In this document: piece after piece, positions 43,078-51,821 of the stretch | How positions within the stretch are numbered: position 1 is the first letter of the stretch | How the letters are laid out: each line of letters begins with the position of its first letter | NCBI RefSeq assembly: GCF_004341885.1 | Contig: NZ_SLVX01000001.1 | Location: 310,001-374,000, forward strand | Reading direction: 5' to 3' | Length of the DNA stretch: 64,000 bases | Source of the DNA: Shinella granuli | Lineage (GTDB): Bacteria > Pseudomonadota > Alphaproteobacteria > Rhizobiales > Rhizobiaceae | Notes under the pieces: model-generated | Databases searched by the model: none | What the model was told of the DNA's origin: nothing | The model's input: only the letters and a program-made list of their open reading frames with translations | Program-made: the position numbers and the translations under genes

Positions 43078-43980
43078 ATGAAACCGGCGACCGCCAGCCC
43101 AGCCCGCAAGGACATCCGCCTGTCGTTCGAATTCTTCCCGCCGAAATCGGCGGAAGCCGAAGGCCAGTTGTGGGAGACGGCCGCCGCGCTTTCGGCCTAT
43201 GAGCCGGGTTTCATGTCGGTGACCTACGGCGCCGGCGGCTCCACCAAGGCGCCGACGCTCGCCACCGTCCGCCATCTCCTTGCAATGGGCCTTCCGGCCG
43301 CTTCGCACCTCACCTGCGTCGGGGCGACGAAGGAGGAGGTGCATGCCGTCGTCGCCGAGTTCCAGGCGGTCGGCGTCAGGCATTTCGTGGCGCTGCGCGG
43401 CGATCCGCCGGGCGGCGTCGGCACGGCCTACCGGCCGCATCCCGGCGGCTATGCGAATGCGGCGGAACTGACCGCCGGCCTGCGCAGCCTTGCCGATTTC
43501 GAGATCTCCGTGTCCGCCTATCCGGAAAAGCATCCGCAGAGCCCCGACGTCGCCGCCGACATCGACATGCTCAAGCGCAAGGTGGATGCCGGCGCGACGC
43601 GCGCGCTCACCCAGTTCTTCTTCGAGAACGACGATTTCGAGCGCTATCTGGAGCGCGTGCGCAAGGCCGGCATCGCGATCCCGGTCGTGCCGGGCATCCT
43701 GCCGGTGCACAATCTTTCCCAGGTGCAGAAGTTCGCCGGCCTGTGCGGGGCTTCCGTGCCCGGCTGGCTCGCCGACCGGCTGGCGCCCGTCGACGACCGG
43801 CCGCAGGAGCGCGCGGCGGTGGCGATCGACCTCGCCGCCCGGCAGGTGGAGGATCTCATCGCCCGCGGCATCGGCGAGTTCCATTTCTACACGATGAACC
43901 GCGCCACGCTGGTCTCGGCCGTCTGCGACCGCGTCGGCTTTGCCCGCAACGACCGCCACGCGGCAGGGGCGGCGGCCTGA
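43078..43980 (+). CDS. metF: 5,10-methylenetetrahydrofolate reductase
   Basis: 300 residues, cytosolic flavoprotein making 5-methyl-THF for methionine synthesis. Family motifs: LSFEFFPPKSAEAE (catalytic Glu and FAD), FMSVTYGAGGSTKAPT, HLTCVGATKEEV, FVALRGDPPGG, ISVSAYPEKHPQSP, ALTQFFFENDDFERY, and FHFYTMNRATLV near the C-terminus. The ATG at 43078 has AGGAGG seven bases upstream. It is co-transcribed with the ArsR-methyltransferase gene (1-base gap) under the dyad at 42033 and ended by a hairpin terminator at 44017. Confidence 0.95.
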   Translation: MKPATASPARKDIRLSFEFFPPKSAEAEGQLWETAAALSAYEPGFMSVTYGAGGSTKAPTLATVRHLLAMGLPAASHLTCVGATKEEVHAVVAEFQAVGVRHFVALRGDPPGGVGTAYRPHPGGYANAAELTAGLRSLADFEISVSAYPEKHPQSPDVAADIDMLKRKVDAGATRALTQFFFENDDFERYLERVRKAGIAIPVVPGILPVHNLSQVQKFAGLCGASVPGWLADRLAPVDDRPQERAAVAIDLAARQVEDLIARGIGEFHFYTMNRATLVSAVCDRVGFARNDRHAAGAAA

Positions 43981-44016
43981 CCGCCGGCACCGTCCGATAA
44001 ATCTGTGCCCGAAACG

Positions 44017-44054
44017 AAAATGCATGGCGCCGTTTCCGGGGCCATGCATTTTTC
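44017..44054 (+). terminator. Intrinsic terminator of metF
   Basis: AAAATGCATGGC / GCCATGCATTTTT arms with a GC-rich loop followed by TTTTCC, 36 bases after the metF stop. Confidence 0.85.
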
Positions 44055-44119
44055 CTGAATAGGTTTCGGCAGGGTTTGTTGCTTTTGTCCCTGACCTCCC
44101 GGACTGCGCTTTGATCGCC

Positions 44120-44197
44120 TCAGATGAAGATCATCGTTGCGATGAAGAGGAACGCTGCACTGATCATCAGAACATTCAAGGAATGTGTGAGTCCCAT
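44120..44197 (-). CDS. Small membrane protein, 25 residues
   Basis: The ATG at 44197 has a perfect Shine-Dalgarno (CAAGGAGGTAGCC). The product starts MGLTHSLNVLMISAAF and continues with a hydrophobic run (LFIATMIFI), a single predicted membrane helix with no charged residue at all. The upstream AT-rich region provides promoter space. It is too short for standard gene calling. I recall very similar micro-proteins in other Rhizobiaceae but cannot verify that here. Function unknown. Confidence 0.68.
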   Translation of the reverse strand: MGLTHSLNVLMISAAFLFIATMIFI

Positions 44198-44475
44198 GGC
44201 TACCTCCTTGCGTTTACGGTGCGATATTACGACCGAAAAAAGCGTGTTGGAAAGGTGTTTTGTTGCTGCGCCGCAACATCGGTCCGCCGACGGGCACTTA
44301 TTCACAGCGCTAACCTGCTGAATTTACTCCTCTATTGCGAATGCCACAAAAAATTCACAATCCCTACCGGATGACGAATGCCGACATTGTGCATTTACCA
44401 GTATGGCGAAAGTCGGGCGGATAATCCGGCGGATTGCCATGAAACGGCCGGGAAGGCGCTTTGTTCCCGGCTTTC

Positions 44476-45402
44476 TCAGGCGCTGCGGAAACGGGCGAAA
44501 ACACGCCCGTCGAGCACGACGAGGCCGAAGAGGACGAGCACCATGCCGAGCATGCCGAGCGGCGTCAGGGTTTCGCCGAGGAAGAGCATGCCGGCGAGGA
44601 TGGCGCTCGGCGGCACGAGCAACGTGACGAGCGAGGTGTTGGTGGCGCCGGCGGCCGCCATGATCCGGAAGAACAGGATGTAGCCATAGGCGGTCGAGAC
44701 GAGCGCCAGTGCCAGCACGGCGAGGATGGCCGGCAGCGGGGGCAGGGGGAGCTGCCAGGGCGTGTCGAGCGCCAGGGAGACGGGCAGCATCAGCAGCGTC
44801 GATGCGGTGAGCTGGCCGGCGGCGGTGACGGGCGCGGCGGTGCCGCGGAAGCGCTTGCCGTAGGTCGCGGCAAAACCGTAGGAGACGGCGGCGAGCACCG
44901 GCAGGACGACGGCCCAGAGCGGCGGGCCGCTGTTGCCGGTGAAGGGGGCGAGCGCGCGCGGGCCGATCAGCACCGCGGTGCCGACGAGGCCGATGAGGCA
45001 GCCGGCGATCTTTTCCGAGGAGAGCTTTTCGTCCAGCGTGAACCGGTTGGCGATGAGCACGGTGAAGATCGGCGTCGTCGCGTTGAGGATGGAGGCGAGA
45101 CCCGCGCCGATCTGCGTCTGGCCGAGGAAGATCAGCATGTGCGGCACGGCATTGTTGATGAGGCCGAGCAGCAGGAACTCGCGCCAGCGGGCCCGCAGCG
45201 TCGCATAGATGTCGAACCGGCCGGCAATATAGATGTGCAGCGCAAGCGCGGCGATGCCGACGCGCAGCAGCACGAGGGTCGCCGGCGGCACATGGGCGAC
45301 GGCGACGCGGGCGAAGAAGAAGGAGCCGCCCCAGATCATGCCGAGGAGCGCGAGCAGGCCCCAGGTCTGTGCGCTCATGCGCGCTGCCGCCTGCTGTTTC
45401 AT
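44476..45402 (-). CDS. DMT-superfamily (EamA) transporter
   Basis: 308 residues, ten hydrophobic segments in two EamA repeats. Repeat 1: TWGLLALLGMIWGGSFFFARVAVAHVPPATLVLLRVG; repeat end ASILNATTPIFTVLIANRFTLDEKLSSEKIAGC. Repeat 2: VSTAYGYILFFRIMAAAGATNTSLVTLLVPP ending in LFLGETLTPLGMLGMVLVLFGL. It is probably an exporter of small metabolites; substrate unknown. The ATG at 45402 follows GGGAGAACGCACA; a second ATG eight residues in (MSAQTW) is possible. Monocistronic. The 278 bases up to 44197 hold the promoter of the small protein and no other gene. Confidence 0.86.
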   Translation of the reverse strand: MKQQAAARMSAQTWGLLALLGMIWGGSFFFARVAVAHVPPATLVLLRVGIAALALHIYIAGRFDIYATLRARWREFLLLGLINNAVPHMLIFLGQTQIGAGLASILNATTPIFTVLIANRFTLDEKLSSEKIAGCLIGLVGTAVLIGPRALAPFTGNSGPPLWAVVLPVLAAVSYGFAATYGKRFRGTAAPVTAAGQLTASTLLMLPVSLALDTPWQLPLPPLPAILAVLALALVSTAYGYILFFRIMAAAGATNTSLVTLLVPPSAILAGMLFLGETLTPLGMLGMVLVLFGLVVLDGRVFARFRSA

Positions 45403-45554
45403 TGTGCGTTCTCCCGGGCATCCCGCCGCCCGCTCGTCTACCCTACAAGCGGCCAGGCAAAAAGACAGAGCGGCAGCCGGGTTTCGACCGCGCTGCCGCT
45501 CTGGGTCTCTTCGTGCCTATATAATCGTGGCGGCGCGCCGCCACCCGATTTCCG

Positions 45555-46751
45555 TCAGAGCGCGGAAAGGAGAGCCTGGGTCGCCCAGCCGTCGGCGGGC
45601 AGGCCGAGGCGGAGCTGCTCCTTCTGGATCGCGGCGCGCGTGCCGGAGCCGAGGATGCCGTCGATCTTGCCGACATCGTGGCCGAGGCCCTGCAACTTGG
45701 TCTGCAACTGCTTCATGCTGTCCTCGGACAGGCCTTCCTCCGGCGCGCCGCGCTCATAGGGCGGGGCGCCGGCAAGGCGGGTCGCGAAATAGGCCGCCGA
45801 CGTCGTGTAGATGAACGACTGGTTCCATTCGAGATAGATGTTGAAGTTCGGGTAGGTGATGAAGGCCGGGCCCTTGCGGCCCTGCGGCAGCACCAGCGAG
45901 GCTTCCAGGTTGCCGAAGGAGGTGTCGCCGTTGCGCGGCGTCACGCCGAGGGCGAACCAGTCGGCCGCCGTCATGCCCGGTTGCAGGCCGGTCTTCTCGA
46001 AGGGCAGCACGTCGGGCACGGAGACTTCCTGGATCCAGGGCTGGCCCTTCACGAAGCCGAGATGCTGGATGAACTTGGCGGCCGTCAGGATGGCGTCCGG
46101 CGAGGACTGCTTGACGTTGATATGGTTGTCGCCGTCGCCGTCGACGCCGAATTCGATGATGTCCTTCGGCAGCATTTGCACCTGGCCGATCTCGCCGGCC
46201 CAGGCGCCCGTCGTGCCGTTCGGGTCGAGGTCGCCATGGCCGACCATCTCGATGGCGGCGAGAAGCTGCGGGCGGAAGAGCTCGGGCCGGCGGCAATCGT
46301 GCGCGAGCGTGACCAGCGCGTTGCGGGTGTTGAAATCGCCCTGCACGGCGCCGAAATCGGTTTCCATCGCCCAGAAGGCGGCGATGATCGGGCCCGGCAC
46401 GCCGAATTCCTGCTCGGCGCGCTGGAAGACCGGGGCGAGGTCCTTCAGCTTCTTGCGGCCGATGTCGAGGCGCGACTGGCTGACCGTGCGCTTGGAGAAT
46501 TCGAGGAAGGTCTGGCGGAAGACGCCCTGGGCGCGGTCACGCGACAGCACCTTCTGGTCGATGGCGGCGCCGGCGAGCGCCCGGTCGGCGACCTCGGCGG
46601 AAACGCCGCGCGTCAGCGCCTCGGCCTTCACGCCCTGGAGGAAGGCGTTCAAGTCGCCGCCGCAGGCTGCCGTCGACTGGGCATGTGCGTTGCCGGCGAG
46701 AAGAAGGGCCGTGAGGCCCACACCAAGTTTCGTCTTCAGGTTTAGCCGCAT
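45555..46751 (-). CDS. Lytic murein transglycosylase (MltB-type) with peptidoglycan-binding domain
   Basis: 398 residues. Sec signal (KLGVGLTALLLAGNAHA). The MltB-type catalytic domain spans about 30-320 with the catalytic Glu130 in AAFWAMETDFGAVQGDF, GTTGAWAGEIGQVQMLPKDI and DGDGDNHINV. A PG_binding_1 domain is at about 340-395 (MKQLQTKLQGLGHDVGKIDGILGSGTRAAIQ). It cleaves glycan strands in the periplasm to give anhydro-muropeptides, feeding the AmpD pathway. The ATG at 46751 is chosen as the signal starts there. Monocistronic. Confidence 0.91.
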   Translation of the reverse strand: MRLNLKTKLGVGLTALLLAGNAHAQSTAACGGDLNAFLQGVKAEALTRGVSAEVADRALAGAAIDQKVLSRDRAQGVFRQTFLEFSKRTVSQSRLDIGRKKLKDLAPVFQRAEQEFGVPGPIIAAFWAMETDFGAVQGDFNTRNALVTLAHDCRRPELFRPQLLAAIEMVGHGDLDPNGTTGAWAGEIGQVQMLPKDIIEFGVDGDGDNHINVKQSSPDAILTAAKFIQHLGFVKGQPWIQEVSVPDVLPFEKTGLQPGMTAADWFALGVTPRNGDTSFGNLEASLVLPQGRKGPAFITYPNFNIYLEWNQSFIYTTSAAYFATRLAGAPPYERGAPEEGLSEDSMKQLQTKLQGLGHDVGKIDGILGSGTRAAIQKEQLRLGLPADGWATQALLSAL

Positions 46752-46915
46752 CTCGAATGCTCCTTGGTCCGTTGCTGGCCCGGCTGTCTCAGGTGAATGT
46801 GACGAAAGCAAGAAGAAAAAGGCGGCTGCGGCGTGCAGCCACCCTTTTCACGCGATTGTGCCTTTCGGGCGACCTTCGTCTTCGAGATGCAAGACCGCCT
46901 GTGACCTGCCCGGGT

Positions 46916-47695
46916 TCAGCGGGAAACCGTCTTGACCCAGCTATTCCAGTTCTTCGCGGAGCCGGCGAAGACGTTGATGTCGGTATTGCCCGATATGCCC
47001 GGCACGACGCCTGTCGACGTATATTGCCAGAACGCCCACTTGCGCGCCGAATAGATGTTCTCCGGATGGTTCGCCACCGAGCGCAGCCAGAAGGGGTAGC
47101 CCTCGAAATGGCCGACGAGGTTGTCGCGGTGGAAATCGACCGTGGTGTAGATGATCGGCCGCTTGCCGTAGTGCTTTTCGATACGGTCCATGAAGCGTTG
47201 CAGGACCGTGCGCACCTCGTCCGGAGGCGGGCGCAGCTTGCAGGTCGGCGAGACGGGGTTCCATTCGGCGTCCAGCACCGGCGGCAGCTGCACGGCCTCC
47301 TTCGGCACATTGGCGATGAACCAGTCGGCCTGGGCGTCCGCCGTCGAGCAGAAATAGTAGAAATGGTAGGGCGCATGGGCCACGCCGGCCGCGCGCGCGC
47401 CGCGCCAGTATTCGGCAAAGCGGCTGTCGAGGCGGTCGGTGCCCTCGGTCGCCTTCAGGAAGGCGAAGGAGACGCCGCTCTTCTTCACGGCCTGCCAGTC
47501 GATGTCGCCGTTCCACTTGGAAACGTCGATGCCGTGGATATCGTGGCGGTGCGGAGTGCGCGCGCCGAAATCCTGCGGGTCCTTGTCGTCGAAACGGGGC
47601 GGCACGGAGGCGGTCGACACGAGGTCGTAGTCGGTGGTGGAACAGGACGAGGCGAGAAGGGCGAGGGGCAGCAGAGCCAGAATGAGCCGACGCAT
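46916..47695 (-). CDS. GH25-family lysozyme, lipoprotein (second paralogue)
   Basis: 259 residues. Lipoprotein signal with lipobox ASSC (Cys18). The GH25 domain begins IHGIDVSKWNGDIDW, then FAFLKATEGTDRLD, YHFYYFCSTADAQ, catalytic PPVLDAEWN, KRPIIYTTVDFH, KWAFWQYTSTG. It is shorter than the 5077 paralogue because the linker is only about 25 residues. A CtrA-like half-degenerate box lies about 112 bases upstream (47807). It acts in the periplasm on MurNAc-GlcNAc bonds. Monocistronic. Confidence 0.89.
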   Translation of the reverse strand: MRRLILALLPLALLASSCSTTDYDLVSTASVPPRFDDKDPQDFGARTPHRHDIHGIDVSKWNGDIDWQAVKKSGVSFAFLKATEGTDRLDSRFAEYWRGARAAGVAHAPYHFYYFCSTADAQADWFIANVPKEAVQLPPVLDAEWNPVSPTCKLRPPPDEVRTVLQRFMDRIEKHYGKRPIIYTTVDFHRDNLVGHFEGYPFWLRSVANHPENIYSARKWAFWQYTSTGVVPGISGNTDINVFAGSAKNWNSWVKTVSR

Positions 47696-47806
47696 GGAGG
47701 TCCCGTTGTTGCGCGTTTCCTAATCCTGCCTCGAACGGGGCGGGTCGTAAAGGGCGGACGCGCGAGACGGATCGAACACCACTCGCATGTTTCCGTAAAA
47801 TTATGG

Positions 47807-47821
47807 TTAGCGGCCCGTTAA
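47807..47821. promoter_or_regulatory. CtrA-like box TTAG-N7-TTAA
   Basis: TTAG-CGGCCCG-TTAA, one base off the CtrA consensus TTAA-N7-TTAA, 112 bases upstream of the GH25 lysozyme start. Weak evidence on its own. Confidence 0.35.
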
Positions 47822-47887
47822 GCCGCGCGCGAAAGCCCCTCACCGTTCAGCACGGGGAGGGGGTTTGGCGGCCGAATCCGGCTTGCG

Positions 47888-48556
47888 TCAGAACTTCATG
47901 CTCACGCCGAGCATGATCGAGTGCGAATCGAGGTCGCCCCGCCGGCCGGCGGCATCGAAGATGTCGGACTTGCCGTAGTCGGTGTAGCGGTATTCGACGC
48001 GGCCCGCCACCGTGTCGGTGAAGGCCTGCTCGACACCCGCGCCGATCGTCCAGCCGTGGACCGTGTCCTTCTCCTTCACGCCGGCATCGCGGTTCTCAAG
48101 CTCCGCGCGGGTGAAGGCCCAGCCGCCCGTGCCGTAGATCAGGGTGCGGTCGAAGGCATAGCCGAGACGGGCGCGCACCGAGCCGCCCCAGTTCGTCTCC
48201 GCCTCGTAGCGCGTGCCGCCCGAGGAGAAGCGCTCATTGTTGAAGTCGTGCTTGACGTCGGCTTCCACGCCGTAGACCCAGCCGTCGTTGAAGAAGTTGT
48301 AGCCGGCATAGGCGCCGAGCGCAAAATCGTCGAGGCCCTCGTCTATGGCGGGCGCCGGGCCGCCGGAGCTGGCATTCGTCCAGGCGTAGCCGGTGTTCAC
48401 GCCGACATAGAAGCCGCCCCAGTCATAGACGCCGGCGGCCGTCTCGACGATCGGCGTTTCCATCGGCGGTTCGGCAATGGTCATGTCGGCCGCGAAGGCC
48501 GGGAGCGCACCGGCGGTGACGAGGATGCCGGCGGCACCGAATATCATGGATTTCAT
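47888..48556 (-). CDS. Outer-membrane beta-barrel protein (Omp25/Omp31-like)
   Basis: 222 residues. Sec signal (FGAAGILVTAGALPAFA). The barrel begins YDWGGFYVGVNTGYAW and has the recurring patterns GAYAGYNFFNDGWVYGVEADV, RARLGYAFDRTLIYGTGGWAF and GAGVEQAFTDTVAGRVEYRY, and ends in a terminal aromatic (VSMKF), the BAM recognition end. This is the surface-exposed eight-stranded barrel family abundant in Rhizobiales. The ATG at 48556 follows GAAGGA. It is likely a strongly expressed single gene. Confidence 0.88.
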   Translation of the reverse strand: MKSMIFGAAGILVTAGALPAFAADMTIAEPPMETPIVETAAGVYDWGGFYVGVNTGYAWTNASSGGPAPAIDEGLDDFALGAYAGYNFFNDGWVYGVEADVKHDFNNERFSSGGTRYEAETNWGGSVRARLGYAFDRTLIYGTGGWAFTRAELENRDAGVKEKDTVHGWTIGAGVEQAFTDTVAGRVEYRYTDYGKSDIFDAAGRRGDLDSHSIMLGVSMKF

Positions 48557-48757
48557 CTGATGGTCCTTCCCACTCGAATACTCGCACGAAGCCCCACGCA
48601 CGAATGACAACAGGTTTCGAACGTCTGAGGGCCCCGATGGTTCCGAAGAAAAGGAACCCCTTGAATCTTGGGGGCGGATGCCAACGCTCCCTTAACACTC
48701 TGTCATTCTTTGTCCGCTAGAAACATCCGCGGGGCCGGTGCCGGCCCGATGCACCCT

Positions 48758-48774
48758 GTTGTCATGATAACAAC
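48758..48774. promoter_or_regulatory. Dyad GTTGT-N7-ACAAC upstream of GGDEF-EAL gene
   Basis: GTTGTCATGATAACAAC lies 14 bases before the ATG at 48788, where an operator could block transcription or translation. The central TCATGA is also symmetric. No regulator can be named. Confidence 0.35.
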
Positions 48775-48787
48775 GGTTTAGGGTTAC

Positions 48788-50350
48788 ATGATGTTGAAAA
48801 CCTTGTTGCCGAGGATCGAGCAGCGCTATGCGCTGACGGGGTCGATTTTCGGAGCCTTCCTGCCAACCATCTGCTTTGCCGCCGACCAGTTGCTGCGCGA
48901 CAGCGCGCAGGCAAGCCTTTTCGGCTTTTCCGCGCCGACCGCCACGGCGCTTGCGCTCATGCCGGTCTTCTTCGGCGTCGGCTTCTACCAGATCGGCCGG
49001 TCGAAGGCGCTGCTCATCGCCGAACTCAGCCAGCGCCGGCAGACGGAGCAGCGGCTGACGCACGATGCCTATCACGACCGGCTGACGGGGCTTGCCAACC
49101 GGTTCTGCCTCGAGCGCGACATCCAGGCGATCGTCGAGAGGAGCGAGGAAGCGGACCGGCCGGCACTCCTGCTGCTCGATCTCGATCGCTTCAAGTTCGT
49201 CAACGACAGCCTCGGCCACGACGCGGGCGATGCGCTGCTGGCCGCCATTGCCGGGCGGCTGCGGCGCGCGCTGTGCGCGACGACCGGCGTCTACCGGCTC
49301 GGCGGCGACGAATTCGTCGTGACGATCGCCGGGCGGCCGTCCGCGGGCAAGATCGAGGATGTCTGCCGCACGATCTGCGACCTCTTTGCCGAACCGTTCG
49401 AACTGAAGCGCCACCGGGTCGCCAGCGGCTGCAGCATCGGCGTGACCTTCATGGATGCGGGCGACACGTCGATGTCCGAGCTGCTGAAGCGCGCCGATCT
49501 CGCGCTCTACGAGGCGAAGGCGATGCCCGGCAGCGGCTTCCGCTTCTTCGATGCGGCGCTGGCGGCCGATGTGCAGGCCCGCTCGGCCATCGAGAACGAT
49601 CTTGCGCGCGCGATCCGCGCCGAGGAATTCTTCCTCGAATACCAGCCGATCGTCGGCGTGGAGAGCCGCACGGTGCGCGCCTTCGAGGCGCTGCTGCGCT
49701 GGCGGCACCCCGAGAAAGGGCGGATCATGCCCGATGTCTTCATTCCGGCGGCGGAGAAGACCGGCCTCATCCTGCCGCTCGGCAACTGGGTGGTGCGCGA
49801 GGCCTGCCGCGAGGCGGCAGCCTGGCCGGCGCCGGCGGGCGTCGCCATCAATGTCGTCGGCGACCAGTTCAAGGACCGCGCCTTCGTCGGCTATGTCAAG
49901 CAATGCCTCATGGAGACCGGGCTTGCCCCGGGACGCCTGACGATCGAGGTGACGGAATCGGTCTTCTCGGTCGACGAGACGGTCATCCGGGAGAGCCTTT
50001 CGGAGCTGCGCAGCCATGGCGTGCGCGTGGCGCTCGACGATTTCGGCATCGGCTTTTCCTCGATCAACAACCTGCGCGCCTTCCCGATCGATCAGTTGAA
50101 GATCGACCGTTCCTTCGCGCAGGCCATGATGGAGAGCAAGCGCGATGCCGACCTCGTCGACATCATCCTGAAGCTCGGACGGACGTTCCAGGTGACGACG
50201 ACGGTGGAGGGCATCGAATCCGAAGGGCAGCTTGACTTCATCCGCCAGCGCGGCGCCTCCGAGGCACAGGGCTACCTGATCTCCGGGCCGGTGGCGGCGT
50301 CCGACGTGATGCGCTTCCTTTCCCAATCCGACGACAGGCTTTCGGCGTGA
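48788..50350 (+). CDS. Diguanylate cyclase/phosphodiesterase (GGDEF-EAL)
   Basis: 520 residues. Two N-terminal hydrophobic segments (TGSIFGAFLPTICFAADQ and ATALALMPVFFGVGFYQIG) anchor it in the inner membrane. The GGDEF domain (about 90-240) keeps RLGGDEFVVT and LDLDRFKFVNDSLGH, so cyclase activity is possible. The EAL domain (about 260-510) keeps FEALLRWRHP, an Asn in AINVVGDQFKD, EVTES, LDDFGIGFSS, LKIDRSF and VEGIES, so phosphodiesterase activity also looks possible. It should modulate c-di-GMP for motility/biofilm. No PAS or other sensor domain. Monocistronic; a dyad lies just upstream. Confidence 0.9.
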   Translation: MMLKTLLPRIEQRYALTGSIFGAFLPTICFAADQLLRDSAQASLFGFSAPTATALALMPVFFGVGFYQIGRSKALLIAELSQRRQTEQRLTHDAYHDRLTGLANRFCLERDIQAIVERSEEADRPALLLLDLDRFKFVNDSLGHDAGDALLAAIAGRLRRALCATTGVYRLGGDEFVVTIAGRPSAGKIEDVCRTICDLFAEPFELKRHRVASGCSIGVTFMDAGDTSMSELLKRADLALYEAKAMPGSGFRFFDAALAADVQARSAIENDLARAIRAEEFFLEYQPIVGVESRTVRAFEALLRWRHPEKGRIMPDVFIPAAEKTGLILPLGNWVVREACREAAAWPAPAGVAINVVGDQFKDRAFVGYVKQCLMETGLAPGRLTIEVTESVFSVDETVIRESLSELRSHGVRVALDDFGIGFSSINNLRAFPIDQLKIDRSFAQAMMESKRDADLVDIILKLGRTFQVTTTVEGIESEGQLDFIRQRGASEAQGYLISGPVAASDVMRFLSQSDDRLSA

Positions 50351-50414
50351 CTGCGAAAGGTCTTTTCATGACAGGCAAATCCTGATTGTCTCGGGGCTCG
50401 AAGGAGAGGCCGGT

Positions 50415-51821
50415 ATGAGACGATTCTACAGGCTTGCCGCCTGGACGCTTTCCGTCCTTGCCCTCGTCGTGCTGGTGGGGGCGAGCTGGCTCATCGTGTC
50501 GCCGCCCGCGCTGCTCAGCGTCGGCTCCGGCTATGCCGCCAAGATCGTCTGCTCCAGCGTCTTCATCTCCGGCCGCGATCCGCAGCAGGTGCTGGCCGAG
50601 GACGTGCAGGCCCCCGGCCATCCTCTCCTGAAACTCATGCGGCAGGATGTCGATCTTGCCGGCAAGACGGTGACGACGCGCCTTCTCGGCCTCTTCGCGC
50701 CGGGTTATGCCGTCTGGCATGAGGGTTTCGGCTGCTCCGGCGTGCCGGACGGCGATTTCGAGGCGGCGCGGCAGGCGGTCTCCGATGTCGCCTTGCCGAA
50801 GGTCCCGCCCGGGGATCCTGCCGTCGCCTGGCCCGATGGCGAGGCGGTGACGGAGGACGCGCGCATCGCCGCGCTTCTCGCCGATCCCGCGCTTGCCGGT
50901 CCGGGGATGCGGGCGATCGTCGTCGTGCATGACGGGCGCATCGTTGCGGAGGCCTATGGGGACGGTTTTTCCGAGACGGTGCCGCTGCTCGGCTGGTCGA
51001 TGACCAAGACGGTCAATGCGGCGCTGGTCGGCCGGCTGATGCAGGCCGGCGCCCTGTCGCCGGGCATGGACGATCTCTTTCCGGAATGGCGCGGCGATGC
51101 GCGGTCGCAGATCACGCTCGCCCACCTCCTCGCCATGGAGAGCGGGCTCGCCTTCAACGAGAGCTACGGCAGCGTGGCGGACGTCACGCGCATGCTGTTT
51201 CTGGAGCCGGACATGTCGCGCTTCGTTCTGTCGCTGCCGCTGGAGGCCAATCCGGGCGAGCGCTTCACCTATTCGAGCGGCACGGCGGTGCTCCTGTCGC
51301 GCATCTGGATGGGCGCGCTCGGCGGGCGCAGCCAGGCGCTGTCCTTCCCGGCGCGGGCGCTCTTTGCGCCGCTCGGCATGGCGAGCGCGGTGATGGAGCC
51401 GGACGAGACCGGCATTTTCGTCGGCTCCTCCTACATGTATGCCACCGCGCGCGACTGGGCGCGCTTTGCGCTCTTCCTGCTCGACGACGGGGTGTGGAAG
51501 GGCGACCGGCTGCTGCCGGTCGGGTTCGTCGGGGCCATGGCGATGCCGACGAAGGCATCCGGCGGCGCCTACACCCACATGCAGACCTGGGCGAAGGGGC
51601 CGGGCGACAGGAGCGATGCGGATTACGACCTGCCGGACGAGGCGTTCTGGATCCTCGGCCATGACGGCCAGTCGGCCGCCGTCATTCCCTCGAAGAGGCT
51701 CGCGGTGATCCGGCTGGGGCTGACGCCGTCGAAACTCGGCTACCGGCCCCAGCCGCTGGTGAAAGGCGTCCTCGACATCCTGGACGCAGCGAAGCTGGAG
51801 GCCGGTCAGGCGCCGACCTGA
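50415..51821 (+). CDS. Beta-lactamase-family serine hydrolase, membrane-anchored
   Basis: 468 residues. One N-terminal membrane segment (LSVLALVVLVGASWLIVS). The class C beta-lactamase/penicillin-binding fold starts at about residue 160, with the nucleophile SxxK as GWSMTKTVNAAL. YSSG (about 285-288) provides the Tyr-x-Ser/Asn element. The C-terminal HDGQSAAV takes the place of the KTG-like His-x-Gly motif. Such proteins act as esterases, D-aminopeptidases or peptidoglycan-modifying enzymes; the specific reaction is unknown. AAGGAGAG precedes the ATG. Its 3' end overlaps the convergent SnoaL-like gene by 16 bases. Confidence 0.83.
   Translation: MRRFYRLAAWTLSVLALVVLVGASWLIVSPPALLSVGSGYAAKIVCSSVFISGRDPQQVLAEDVQAPGHPLLKLMRQDVDLAGKTVTTRLLGLFAPGYAVWHEGFGCSGVPDGDFEAARQAVSDVALPKVPPGDPAVAWPDGEAVTEDARIAALLADPALAGPGMRAIVVVHDGRIVAEAYGDGFSETVPLLGWSMTKTVNAALVGRLMQAGALSPGMDDLFPEWRGDARSQITLAHLLAMESGLAFNESYGSVADVTRMLFLEPDMSRFVLSLPLEANPGERFTYSSGTAVLLSRIWMGALGGRSQALSFPARALFAPLGMASAVMEPDETGIFVGSSYMYATARDWARFALFLLDDGVWKGDRLLPVGFVGAMAMPTKASGGAYTHMQTWAKGPGDRSDADYDLPDEAFWILGHDGQSAAVIPSKRLAVIRLGLTPSKLGYRPQPLVKGVLDILDAAKLEAGQAPT

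Noticed and set aside
44298-44306. DnaA-box match TTATTCACA in an AT-richer stretch
   Set aside because: A single exact box without clustered sites, AT-rich unwinding tract or dnaA/hemE/repC neighbours; probably chance or part of a promoter.
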